Assembly: GCF_006265175.1 (NCBI RefSeq) | Contig: NZ_VDCQ01000032.1 | Span: 32,735-96,734 of the forward strand | Direction of reading: 5' to 3' | Length of the DNA: 64,000 bases | DNA from: Paenibacillus hemerocallicola | GTDB taxonomy: Bacteria > Bacillota > Bacilli > Paenibacillales > NBRC-103111 | Shown here: positions 35,658 to 44,298 of the stretch, one piece after another | Numbering within the stretch: position 1 is the first letter of the stretch | Layout: every line of letters starts with the position of its first letter | The notes under the pieces: generated by a model | Databases searched by the model: none | Told to the model about the DNA's origin: nothing | Seen by the model: the letters and a program-made list of their open reading frames with translations, nothing else | Made by a program: the position numbers and the translations under genes

Positions 35658-36336
35658 ATCCCTGTTTGCGTCGTCTCCGACGACGACGGAATTAACTTTG
35701 TCCCATGCTTGTATTACGATCTTGATCTCGATCGCGTTAGGCTGGGTCATCAGCCTCACTTATATGAAGACGAGCAGCCGCAGCGGGTACTCGCCGAATT
35801 TTACGCTGACCATGGTGCTGCTGCCCGCGATCGTAGCGATCATTATCCTGTTGATCGGAAGCAATATCGCAAGGGCGTTCAGCTTGGCCGGAGCCTTCTC
35901 CATTATTCGTTTCCGAAGCGCGCCCGGCGATCCTAAAGATATCGCCTATGTCCTGTTTGCGATGGCGGCCGGACTGGCCGTAGGAGTAGGTTCATTCGGC
36001 TATGCCGTATTATTTACAATCTGCCTCTGCCTGCTGATGTTCCTCTTAAGCATCTCCAAATTCGGAGTAAAGAAAGCGACGCAGCGTATGCTCAAGGTGA
36101 CGATTCCCGAGGATCTGGGATATGAGGAAGCGTTCGACGAAATATTTAAAACATTCGATATCGCCTATGAGCTCAAGAAAGTCAGCACGACCGAGCTGGG
36201 TAGCCTGTATGAATTGGTGTACCTGGTCTCGATGGATCATCTCACGAACCAAAAGCAATTTCTGGACGCGATTAGAGTGCGAAACGGGAATTTGGATATC
36301 AGCTTGACGATGAGCCCCACAACGTCAGAATATTAA
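35641..36336 (+). CDS. DUF4956 integral membrane protein
   Basis: A 231-residue protein with an N-terminal helix and three further membrane helices to about residue 140, including the conserved AGAFSIIRFRSAPGDPKDIA. A cytoplasmic alpha/beta tail (LKVTIPEDLGYEEAFDEIF) follows. The start at 35641 has AGGGAGA upstream and overlaps the VTC gene. It is the standard membrane partner of VTC-like proteins. The biochemical role is unknown. Confidence 0.85.
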   Translation: MLESIESLFASSPTTTELTLSHACITILISIALGWVISLTYMKTSSRSGYSPNFTLTMVLLPAIVAIIILLIGSNIARAFSLAGAFSIIRFRSAPGDPKDIAYVLFAMAAGLAVGVGSFGYAVLFTICLCLLMFLLSISKFGVKKATQRMLKVTIPEDLGYEEAFDEIFKTFDIAYELKKVSTTELGSLYELVYLVSMDHLTNQKQFLDAIRVRNGNLDISLTMSPTTSEY

Positions 36337-36359
36337 ACAGTCGGAAAGGAAACTTAACT

Positions 36360-38261
36360 ATGAACAAACATCGCAGCAAATTAGGGATCGCTCTTCTAAG
36401 TATCGCGGTATTGTCCGCTTGCAGCAGCACCGCCATCGAACCGTCCGCAACGCAATCCGATTCGGGGACTGCGACGACTACACCGGCGAAAACGGTGAAT
36501 GAATCCGTATCGAGCCAGGCTCAAGCAAGCAGCGATTTACCCGGGAAAGTGAAGTACGAGGACGATGATTATGCGACGGATTGGACAAAGGCGAACCCGA
36601 CCATGATCCGATTGAACGGAACGGCTGCGAGCATCGACGGATCGGGTGCCGAAGCGACGGACAAGTCCGTTGCCATTACGGCAGCAGGCACCTACGTGTT
36701 CAGCGGAAAATGGGATGAAGGACAGGTCGTCGTCGACGTGCCGGATACGGAGACGGTGCGATTGGTTCTGAACGGAGTAAACATTCAAAGCGTGGATAGG
36801 GCTCCGATCTATATTAAAGAAGCGGAGAAGGCGATCATTACGTTGCCGGAAGGTACGGAGAACATCGTCTCGGACGGGGAAACGTACGCCACCGCGGATG
36901 TTTCCGACGACGAGCCGAATGCGGCCGTGTTCAGCAAAGCGGATCTAACCGTGAACGGAACCGGCAAGCTGATCGTCCACGGTAACTATAATAACGGAGT
37001 GACCAGCAAGGACGATTTGAAAATTACGGGCGGTACGATTGAGGTTCATGCGGCGGACGATGGCCTTATGGGCCGGGACCTCGTAGCGGTCAAAGACGGA
37101 ACTATCACCATCGAAGCCGGCGGAGACGGCATCAAAAGCACGAACGATACCGAACAATCAAAAGGAAATATCGCCATCGAGGGCGGTTCGTTCGACATCA
37201 AGGCCGGAAGCGACGGCATCCAATCGGCGGCATCCTTAAGGATCGACGGCGGCACCTATGCGATTGTGTCAGGCGGAGGAAGCGCCAACGGTACGAAAAA
37301 GTCGGGAGACGATCAAAAAGGGCAGTTGGGAAAACAGGATACCGGCAGGCAGGCGGCCGCAACGGATTCGAAAAGCGCCAAAGCGTTGAAAGCGGCATCG
37401 AGCATTACGGTGAACGCCGGGACCTTCGCTATCGATTCGGCGGACGATGCGGTGCACAGCAACGGTTCTATTGCCATCGCAGGAGGAGAACTGAGGATAA
37501 CCTCCGGCGACGACGGAATTCATGCGGACGTCTCGATTGCCATCACGGGCGGAAGCATCGATATTGTCAAGAGCTATGAAGGAATCGAAAGTGCGGAAAT
37601 CACGATCGCGGACGGCGACATTCGCATAACGGCCAGCGATGACGGCGTCAATGTTGCGGGGGGCAACGACGGATCCTCGATCGGAGGACGATCCGGACAA
37701 AATCAGTTCTCCGCCTCGGGCAGCATCAAGCTCGTGATCAATGGCGGCTCCATTACCGTGGATGCAGCGGGCGACGGATTGGATGCGAACGGTTCGATCG
37801 TCATGACCGGCGGCAATGTAACCGTGAACGGTCCGACCGCGAGCAACAACGGCTCTCTGGACTATGACGGCACCTTCGAACTGAGCGGGGGCTTCCTGGT
37901 CGCAGCGGGAAGCGCCGGCATGGCGGCGGCACCTTCGGAGTCGTCCGGCCAATTGTCCTTGCTAATGAAGTACTCCCAGTCTCAAAAGGCGGGCAGTACG
38001 GTTGTACTGAAGGACGGCGACGGGAACGTCGTTGCGACATTCGCCCCGACCAAGGCTTATCAGTCGGTTGTCATCAGCTCGCCGGATTTGAATAAGGATA
38101 CGACTTATACCCTCTACTCGGGCGATACGAAGGTGGTTGACTTCAAAATATCGAATGCCGTGACCTGGTTGTCCGAATCGGGCGTCACCGCCGCCGGCAG
38201 CGGGGGCCGTGGCGGCCCCGGAGGAAATCCCGGCATGGGCGGGGGTCGAACGAGACCTTAG
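36360..38261 (+). CDS. Carbohydrate-binding beta-helix lipoprotein (Cthe_2159-like)
   Basis: A 633-residue lipoprotein with Cys21 in the lipobox LSAC. After a Ser/Thr-rich linker it contains a beta-helix of degenerate repeats ending in DDG/GDG turns (ADDGLMGRD, GGDGIKSTN, GSDGIQSAA, GDDGIHADV, SDDGVNVAG). This matches the DUF4353/Cthe_2159 family of acidic-polysaccharide and calcium-binding proteins. The C-terminus is Gly-rich (GGRGGPGGNPGMGGG). It completes the VTC-DUF4956-binding-protein triad, which suggests a surface-attachment or envelope-polymer role. Confidence 0.85.
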   Translation: MNKHRSKLGIALLSIAVLSACSSTAIEPSATQSDSGTATTTPAKTVNESVSSQAQASSDLPGKVKYEDDDYATDWTKANPTMIRLNGTAASIDGSGAEATDKSVAITAAGTYVFSGKWDEGQVVVDVPDTETVRLVLNGVNIQSVDRAPIYIKEAEKAIITLPEGTENIVSDGETYATADVSDDEPNAAVFSKADLTVNGTGKLIVHGNYNNGVTSKDDLKITGGTIEVHAADDGLMGRDLVAVKDGTITIEAGGDGIKSTNDTEQSKGNIAIEGGSFDIKAGSDGIQSAASLRIDGGTYAIVSGGGSANGTKKSGDDQKGQLGKQDTGRQAAATDSKSAKALKAASSITVNAGTFAIDSADDAVHSNGSIAIAGGELRITSGDDGIHADVSIAITGGSIDIVKSYEGIESAEITIADGDIRITASDDGVNVAGGNDGSSIGGRSGQNQFSASGSIKLVINGGSITVDAAGDGLDANGSIVMTGGNVTVNGPTASNNGSLDYDGTFELSGGFLVAAGSAGMAAAPSESSGQLSLLMKYSQSQKAGSTVVLKDGDGNVVATFAPTKAYQSVVISSPDLNKDTTYTLYSGDTKVVDFKISNAVTWLSESGVTAAGSGGRGGPGGNPGMGGGRTRP

Positions 38262-38291
38262 GGCGGATTTATCGAAATAGAGCGAACCTAC

Positions 38292-38319
38292 GACAAGCTG
38301 GCGGAACCCGCCAGCTTGT
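38292..38319. terminator. Bidirectional hairpin between convergent genes
   Basis: ACAAGCTGGCGG and CCGCCAGCTTGT form a 12-bp stem with an AACC-type loop. The T-tract is weak on either side. It lies between the beta-helix lipoprotein and the response regulator. Confidence 0.6.
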
Positions 38320-38369
38320 GTTCGTGTTTCATATGCTGTCGACCGAAGAAGGCTCTGACCGACTCAGGA

Positions 38370-38945
38370 TCATTTCAGAAGCTTGCCCCGTATGCTGCGA
38401 ATTTGCGACTTTATCGTGTTCAACGACTTGCTCAGCATCGTCGAGATTTCGGTGCGGTTGTACCCGCGTTCTTTGAGCTCGTGAATTTCGCGCTCCGAGG
38501 GGGTCAGCTGCATGAGTCGTATTTCTTCCCTCATCGCGCCGGCGGCATCGGGATGGATCGAAGACTCGCCGTCGAAAGCTTCCCGAATCGCCCGCGTGAT
38601 ATGATGGAAGTTCGACTTGCCGATGTAGTTGACCGCTCCGTTCTGAAACGCCTTCACAATGATTTCTTTCTCCGTTAACGAAGTCAATATAATAATTTTC
38701 AATTCGGATTGTCTCGCCAGCATCAATTCCTTCGTCGCGTCCAGCCCGTCCAAGCGGTTTTCCGATAAGTTGATGTCCATGAGCACGACATCCATCCCGA
38801 TAGTAGCCGCCGCTTCCAACGCTTCTTGTCCGGTGGCCGCAGCCGCGACAACCTCGATGTCGGGCTCCTTGCCGAGATCCTCCGTCAGTCTTTCCCGCCA
38901 GAAAGGATCGTCCTCCACCAGCATGACCCGTATGGACTGCGTCAT
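38370..38945 (-). CDS. NarL/LuxR-type response regulator
   Basis: A 191-residue regulator. The receiver domain holds the acidic pocket VMLVEDDPFW, phospho-acceptor Asp in VVLMDINLSE, and K in YIGKSNF. The C-terminal LuxR-type HTH is LTPSEREIHELKERGYNRTE. The gene starts 14 bp after the kinase stop, in one operon. The neighbouring VTC or GH44 genes are candidate targets. Confidence 0.92.
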   Translation of the reverse strand: MTQSIRVMLVEDDPFWRERLTEDLGKEPDIEVVAAAATGQEALEAAATIGMDVVLMDINLSENRLDGLDATKELMLARQSELKIIILTSLTEKEIIVKAFQNGAVNYIGKSNFHHITRAIREAFDGESSIHPDAAGAMREEIRLMQLTPSEREIHELKERGYNRTEISTMLSKSLNTIKSQIRSIRGKLLK

Positions 38946-38959
38946 CCGTACACTTCCTC

Positions 38960-40423
38960 TCAATAAACGCCGCTCCGCATCTGCCCGAGCCGCTCTGCCG
39001 CCGCCGTTGCCGTGCGCACCCGCTTGGCCGGAAACCGAAGCTCCATCCATGTTCCCGCACCCGGATTCGTCTCGATCAGCCGGATGCTCCCTCCGTGCTT
39101 TTGCATAACTCCGTAGCAATAATTGAGTCCGAGACCATAGTTCGAACTCCCTTTCTTCGTCGTGAAGAAGGGATCGAATATTTTTGCGGCGCTTTCCTTC
39201 GGTATTCCCGAGCCGTTGTCTCTCACCCAGACGAGAACTTCTTTCTTGTCGTTCAGAAGCGACAACGTCAGCTTGCCTTTGCCCGGTTCCATCGCATCGA
39301 TGGCGTTGCCCAGCATATTGCCCAGCACTTCACGGATATGCCCGGCATCGCACAGCACGACGGGATCCGACTGGATATCCCTGGATAGATGAATCCGATT
39401 ATGCGCCAAGATCGGCTCCAATGTCTGAACGCTGTAATCGAGCAGGGCGGAGAGCCGGTGCTCCTGTTCATGAAGGACGATCTCGTCGGTTTTTTCCTTG
39501 ATCCGGTTCATCATGCCCAGAATGTGCCCGGTCACCCTATCCAGACTTTCCAGATCATGAAGCATAACTTCCTTGTCGTCGTTCGCCGCCGCCGTACGCA
39601 TGCGGCTGCTGAGGTAATTGATCTTCTGAATTTCGTTTTTGATCGTATGGTTGAGAATGAGCGCCCCTTTGGTCAAATTTTTCATCGAATAATCGAGCTT
39701 CTGCCGCTCGATCCGCAGCTTGATGCCCATAAAGCCGTATTTCATCGAATAGAAGACGAACAACGCTACGAAGACGAGCGAGATCAGGAAGTTGTACTGC
39801 CACAAGTTGTTGCCGTTGATTTGCAGACCGTCCCGCGCGATGTAAAAATAGTTCATACCCAAGTAATCCGTCCCATACAAGAAGCTGATGCACACCATGA
39901 GAGCCATGGAGGTGCGGAAGCTGTTCTTCCGATACGAGGGATGCTTCTCCGTCGAATAGCGTATCCAGTAGATGGAAATACCCGCGGCGAAGTACACGCC
40001 GGACAGGATCCGGAACAGCGGATGGCCAAGCTGCAGCTCGGGATACAAGGGAGGCACGGCGACCAAATAAATCACGATCGGCAGCGCTGCCGCGAGGCTA
40101 AACAGGAACAGGGCGCCTCTACGGAATATGCGGGAGAATACGAGTGCGCACATCAGGTGAAGGTACGGCAAAAAATGATATTCGATTCCCCACGCTATCA
40201 TCGTGAACAGCCTGACGGCTTCAATGTTTTCAGGAGCGAAAGAAGCTGACGAACGCATCCACGGCAATAGGAGGACGTTCAGGACGACGGAGAAGCTGGC
40301 GAAGCCCGTTACGAACAGAAATACGCTGAACCAGCGGACATGCGCGTTCCGCGGATTATGGACGAGCATGATCGTGCCCAACGTCCACAACGATACAAAA
40401 ATGGTGCAATACAAGAGAACCAT
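38960..40423 (-). CDS. Sensor histidine kinase with 7TM-type N-terminus
   Basis: A 487-residue kinase. Residues 1-240 contain seven or eight hydrophobic helices (HisKA_7TM-like). The phospho-acceptor box is LILNHTIKNEIQKINYLSSR, followed by the N box (VLGNMLGNAIDAM), the G1 box (VRDNGSGIPKES), the F box (IFDPFFTTKKG) and the G2 box (YGLGLNYC). GGAGG 7 bp upstream selects the ATG at 40423. It forms a two-component system with the downstream regulator. The H-box is unlike the HisKA_3 type usually paired with NarL regulators. Confidence 0.9.
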   Translation of the reverse strand: MVLLYCTIFVSLWTLGTIMLVHNPRNAHVRWFSVFLFVTGFASFSVVLNVLLLPWMRSSASFAPENIEAVRLFTMIAWGIEYHFLPYLHLMCALVFSRIFRRGALFLFSLAAALPIVIYLVAVPPLYPELQLGHPLFRILSGVYFAAGISIYWIRYSTEKHPSYRKNSFRTSMALMVCISFLYGTDYLGMNYFYIARDGLQINGNNLWQYNFLISLVFVALFVFYSMKYGFMGIKLRIERQKLDYSMKNLTKGALILNHTIKNEIQKINYLSSRMRTAAANDDKEVMLHDLESLDRVTGHILGMMNRIKEKTDEIVLHEQEHRLSALLDYSVQTLEPILAHNRIHLSRDIQSDPVVLCDAGHIREVLGNMLGNAIDAMEPGKGKLTLSLLNDKKEVLVWVRDNGSGIPKESAAKIFDPFFTTKKGSSNYGLGLNYCYGVMQKHGGSIRLIETNPGAGTWMELRFPAKRVRTATAAAERLGQMRSGVY

Positions 40424-40660
40424 CACAAGCCTCCAACTCGAACGGGTGGAACATGTACAACCTTATGCAGAAGCCGCAGCTTCATTTCGATTTCTTTGCA
40501 ACCTACAGCTCATTATACCTCAGCATTCTCATTTTATGGAAGGAATAAAGCGCGTTCCCCATACGCGGGGTGAGAAAAGTTCATCCTCCTCCGCAAAGAA
40601 GTCCGGCAGTATAATAAACGACGTATCAGGTGCCAATTATGAAAGGGGAACGATTCTACA

Positions 40661-43600
40661 ATGATCACCATTCCAAAAAACGGGCTTCGGCTGTTGTCTA
40701 TTGTTATCGCCGTCGTAGTATTCCTGCAAAGCGCCGGGGGGTTCGTCCCGGCTGGCCGAGCGTATGCGGGGGCATCGTTCGAAGCTTCGGTCGAAGCCTC
40801 GCCAAGCGCTGTTCAAGCGGGAGCAATTGCCGCCATTAACGTGTTCGTCACGTCTTCCGCGGATACATCGCTGCTTGTAGATGTGGAAATTTTCGATGCG
40901 TCGCTTAAAAAAGTACATCAAGTATTCGTCGATAACGTCAAGGCGAAGGCGGGGGAGAAAACGACCGTCCCCTTCACATGGAGCGTGCCCGCCGGCTTGC
41001 CGGAAGGCAAATACATCGTCAGCTTCGGGCTGTTCGGCGCCGGCTGGAGCGCCATGTACGACTGGTATGCGGGGGCCGCTTCCTTGACGGTCATGAAAGG
41101 AACGCCGACCATAAGCTTTGCGAGCAGCTCCGCCGCTTCCCCTGCAGCCGTTGAGCCCGGAGGAAGCGTCACGGTGTCGACGACCGTAACGGCCGCCACG
41201 TATAGCGGCGCGCTTATTGAAATCGGCATGATCGGGCCCGACGGCTCGAACATTTGGACGCGACCGTTCCATGAGACGTTCCAGGCGAACGAGTCCAAAC
41301 CGCTGCTCGCAAGCTGGACCGTTCCGGTCGATGCGCCGAGGGGAACGTATCAAGTGGAGGTCGGCATCTATAAGCCCGACCGTACCGAAACATACAGTCT
41401 GAACCGGACAGCCGTCCGTTTTACGGTAGGCGGCGAGCCGCAGCCCCCGTTGCCGGCACCGTCCCGGTTGAAGGCGGAGGCCGCCGAAACGTCGATATCG
41501 TTAACGTGGGACCCGGTAGAGGGAGCAACGCGTTACGAGCTTGACGCGGACGGAACGATCATCCCGCTTGCCTCGGCAGCCTATGCCCACACGGGACTGC
41601 AGCCCGATACGGCGCATATGTACAAGGTGAGGGCGGGCAACGCCTCCGTAACGGGCGACTGGAGCCCGGTCGTCACGGCGAAAACGACGGCGGCCGTAAA
41701 TACGCCGGCGATCCGGGTCAGCCTGGAAACGAGCGAAAGCTTGAATACTCAAATGCCGACCGTCGCCTTCAAGCTGGAGAACGCGAGCACAACAGCAGTG
41801 CCTTTACAAAACGTCAAAGCCAGGTACTATTTTACTCTGGATGAGGAAGCACCGCTTTCCGTCGACTTCTGGAGCACGGTCGCGAAGCAGAACGTGACGA
41901 CGAAGTTCGTCAAGATGCCGATTCCTTCGGCCGCGGCCGACCATTATCTGGAGCTCGGCTTCACGGATCAGGCAGGGACATTGAACGCAGGGTCCTATGC
42001 CACGGTATCCACTTGGTTTCATAAAACGAATTGGCAATCGTTCGACCAGAAGAACGACTACTCGTACTTGCAAGCGCCAAGCTACACATATGCGGAGAAG
42101 TCGCCGGGATACGTATCCGGTCAGCTCGCATGGGGCATCGAGCCGGTCCTGTCGGATATGCCCGCATTCCCGGACAACATCAGGGCGTCGTCGGCCGACA
42201 CGTCCATCACCGTAACGTGGGACCCGGTTGAAGGCGCGACTGGCTACGAGATCGTCGCCGACGGAACGGCCGCGGTGGTGGCAGGTTCTGTCTTTACCCA
42301 TGAATGGCTCCGTACGGGAACGAAGCATCTCTACAAAGTAAGAGCCATAAAAGGCGACAAATACAGCGTATGGAGCTCCTTGCTGACCGCCAGAACGAAC
42401 GGAGAGCAACTATTGCCCGCGCCGGGCAACGCGAGGGCGGAACGTTTCGAAACGTCCATACAAATTACGTGGGCTGCACTGGAGGAGGAGATTACCGGCT
42501 ACGATATCGAAGTCGACGGCTCCGTTCAATCGATCGGTACCGCTCTCGGCTACACCCATGCCGGGCTGGCAAAGGGCAGCCTGCACACGTACCGGGTCAG
42601 AGCGAAGGACGGCGCGACGCTGGGACCGTGGAGCGAGATGATGAAGCTTGCTACCGTCAACGTTCCGACAGGTCCGTTCACGGTCAATTTCACCGTCAAT
42701 TCCGCGGCTGAGCGGGCACTGATCAGCCCGTACATTTATGGAACGAACGATGAATTGACCGGCTTGGAAAACTGGACCTCCTTCCGGATTGGAGGCAACC
42801 GGATGACTACGTACAACTGGGAAAATAACGCCTCCAACGCGGGCAAGGACGACGGCTGGCGCAGCGACGGATACGTCCCTTGGTTTTTCGGAAATATTAT
42901 GGATCGCGCCCTGTGGAGCGTTCCGGGCATCGGCACGACCGCTTTCCATGACCGTTCTCTCGCCAGGGGCGCCTATACGCTGATCACATTGCAAACGGCC
43001 GGCTATGTGGCTGCGGACAGAAACGACACCGCCGTGACCGAGACGGCTCCGAACGCCAGATGGGCGGAGGTGAAGCCGGCCAAAGGCTCGCCGTTCAGCC
43101 TGACGCCGGATTTGAACGACAATGCCGTCTACATGGATGAATTCGTCAACCTGCTGGTGAACAAGTACGGGCCGGCTTCCTCGGCGACCGGCATCAAAGG
43201 GATGGAGATCGACAACGAGCCGGGGCTGTGGGCGGAAAACCACAAGTATGTGCATCCCGTCCAGACGAGCGGCGTCGAGGTGTTGAACAAATCGGTCGCG
43301 CTGGCGAAAGCGGTGAAAAACGTAGATCCGGCCGTCGAGTTGTTCGGACCCGTGTCGTATGGGTTCAGCGAATATTTGATGATGGACAACAAGGCGGAGT
43401 GGGAGACGATCAAAGGCGGCTACAGCTGGTATATGGACTACTATCTGGATAAATTGCGCGCGGAATCGGCGAAAGAAGGCCGCAGGCTGCTCGACGTGCT
43501 CGACCTTCATTGGTACCCGGAAGCGACGGGAGGGGGCGTCCGTATTTCCGATCCGTGGACGGCCAACAACCTGGAGACGCACAAAGCCCGGGTGCAAGCG

Positions 43601-44224
43601 CCGCGATCGTTATGGGACCCGAGCTATAAGGAAAACAGCTGGATCGGCGACCATTACAGCTCGTTCCTTCCGCTTATTCCGCGACTGAAGCAATCGATCG
43701 GCACGTATAACCCCGGAACGAAGCTGGCCTTTACCGAATACAACTACGGAGGGGAAGACCACATATCGGGCGGCATCGCCATGGCGGACGTACTCGGCGT
43801 GTTCGGCAAGCAAGGGGTGTACATGGCGAACTATTGGAAAATGGTGGCGCCGGAGAAAACGGCCTACTCGACGGCAGCGGCCCGAATATACAACAATTAC
43901 GACGGCCATAACGGCAAATTCGGCGATACTTCGGTGCAAGCCGAAACGACCGACGTGGAGAACAGCTCCATCTACGGCTCGATGTTCGAGGACGGAGACG
44001 GCAGCCTGCATCTGATCGTCATGAACAAAAATTTCGACTACGAGATGAACGCGGTGTTCCGCATCGAAGGAGCCGAAGCTTACAAGTCCGCCCGAGTATG
44101 GGCCTATGACAGCGAAAGTCCGATTATCGGCGAACGGACGGGCATCGCTTCGATCGAGGGCAACCGGTTCGAGTTGACCCTTCCGAAACTGACGGTGGCG
44201 CATATCGTGCTTAGCCGGCAATAA
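40661..44224 (+). CDS. Secreted multimodular GH44 endoglucanase/xyloglucanase
   Basis: A 1,187-residue exoenzyme. A Sec signal (to about AYAG) is followed by two beta-sandwich modules (40-260), an FN3 module (265-345), a CBM3-type module (346-500), two FN3 modules (501-585, 585-670) and a C-terminal GH44 catalytic domain (675-1187). Glu853 in MEIDNEPGLW is the predicted acid/base and Glu1026 in LAFTEYNYGG the nucleophile. Their 173-residue spacing equals that of Glu186 and Glu359 in the characterised GH44 enzyme. A TATAAT box lies at 40610 and AAAGGGG precedes the ATG. It should cleave beta-1,4-glucan or xyloglucan outside the cell. Confidence 0.93.
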   Translation: MITIPKNGLRLLSIVIAVVVFLQSAGGFVPAGRAYAGASFEASVEASPSAVQAGAIAAINVFVTSSADTSLLVDVEIFDASLKKVHQVFVDNVKAKAGEKTTVPFTWSVPAGLPEGKYIVSFGLFGAGWSAMYDWYAGAASLTVMKGTPTISFASSSAASPAAVEPGGSVTVSTTVTAATYSGALIEIGMIGPDGSNIWTRPFHETFQANESKPLLASWTVPVDAPRGTYQVEVGIYKPDRTETYSLNRTAVRFTVGGEPQPPLPAPSRLKAEAAETSISLTWDPVEGATRYELDADGTIIPLASAAYAHTGLQPDTAHMYKVRAGNASVTGDWSPVVTAKTTAAVNTPAIRVSLETSESLNTQMPTVAFKLENASTTAVPLQNVKARYYFTLDEEAPLSVDFWSTVAKQNVTTKFVKMPIPSAAADHYLELGFTDQAGTLNAGSYATVSTWFHKTNWQSFDQKNDYSYLQAPSYTYAEKSPGYVSGQLAWGIEPVLSDMPAFPDNIRASSADTSITVTWDPVEGATGYEIVADGTAAVVAGSVFTHEWLRTGTKHLYKVRAIKGDKYSVWSSLLTARTNGEQLLPAPGNARAERFETSIQITWAALEEEITGYDIEVDGSVQSIGTALGYTHAGLAKGSLHTYRVRAKDGATLGPWSEMMKLATVNVPTGPFTVNFTVNSAAERALISPYIYGTNDELTGLENWTSFRIGGNRMTTYNWENNASNAGKDDGWRSDGYVPWFFGNIMDRALWSVPGIGTTAFHDRSLARGAYTLITLQTAGYVAADRNDTAVTETAPNARWAEVKPAKGSPFSLTPDLNDNAVYMDEFVNLLVNKYGPASSATGIKGMEIDNEPGLWAENHKYVHPVQTSGVEVLNKSVALAKAVKNVDPAVELFGPVSYGFSEYLMMDNKAEWETIKGGYSWYMDYYLDKLRAESAKEGRRLLDVLDLHWYPEATGGGVRISDPWTANNLETHKARVQAPRSLWDPSYKENSWIGDHYSSFLPLIPRLKQSIGTYNPGTKLAFTEYNYGGEDHISGGIAMADVLGVFGKQGVYMANYWKMVAPEKTAYSTAAARIYNNYDGHNGKFGDTSVQAETTDVENSSIYGSMFEDGDGSLHLIVMNKNFDYEMNAVFRIEGAEAYKSARVWAYDSESPIIGERTGIASIEGNRFELTLPKLTVAHIVLSRQ

Positions 44225-44231
44225 AACGGGA

Positions 44232-44268
44232 ATACCCCTGCCTATCCGATTCGGATAGGCAGGGGTAT
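44232..44268. terminator. Long hairpin between convergent genes
   Basis: ATACCCCTGCCTATCCGA pairs perfectly with TCGGATAGGCAGGGGTAT. There is no T-tract, but the position between two convergent stops suits a bidirectional terminator. Confidence 0.7.
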
Positions 44269-44298
44269 CGTTGCATGACGGCGATAATCCGCCGCGGC

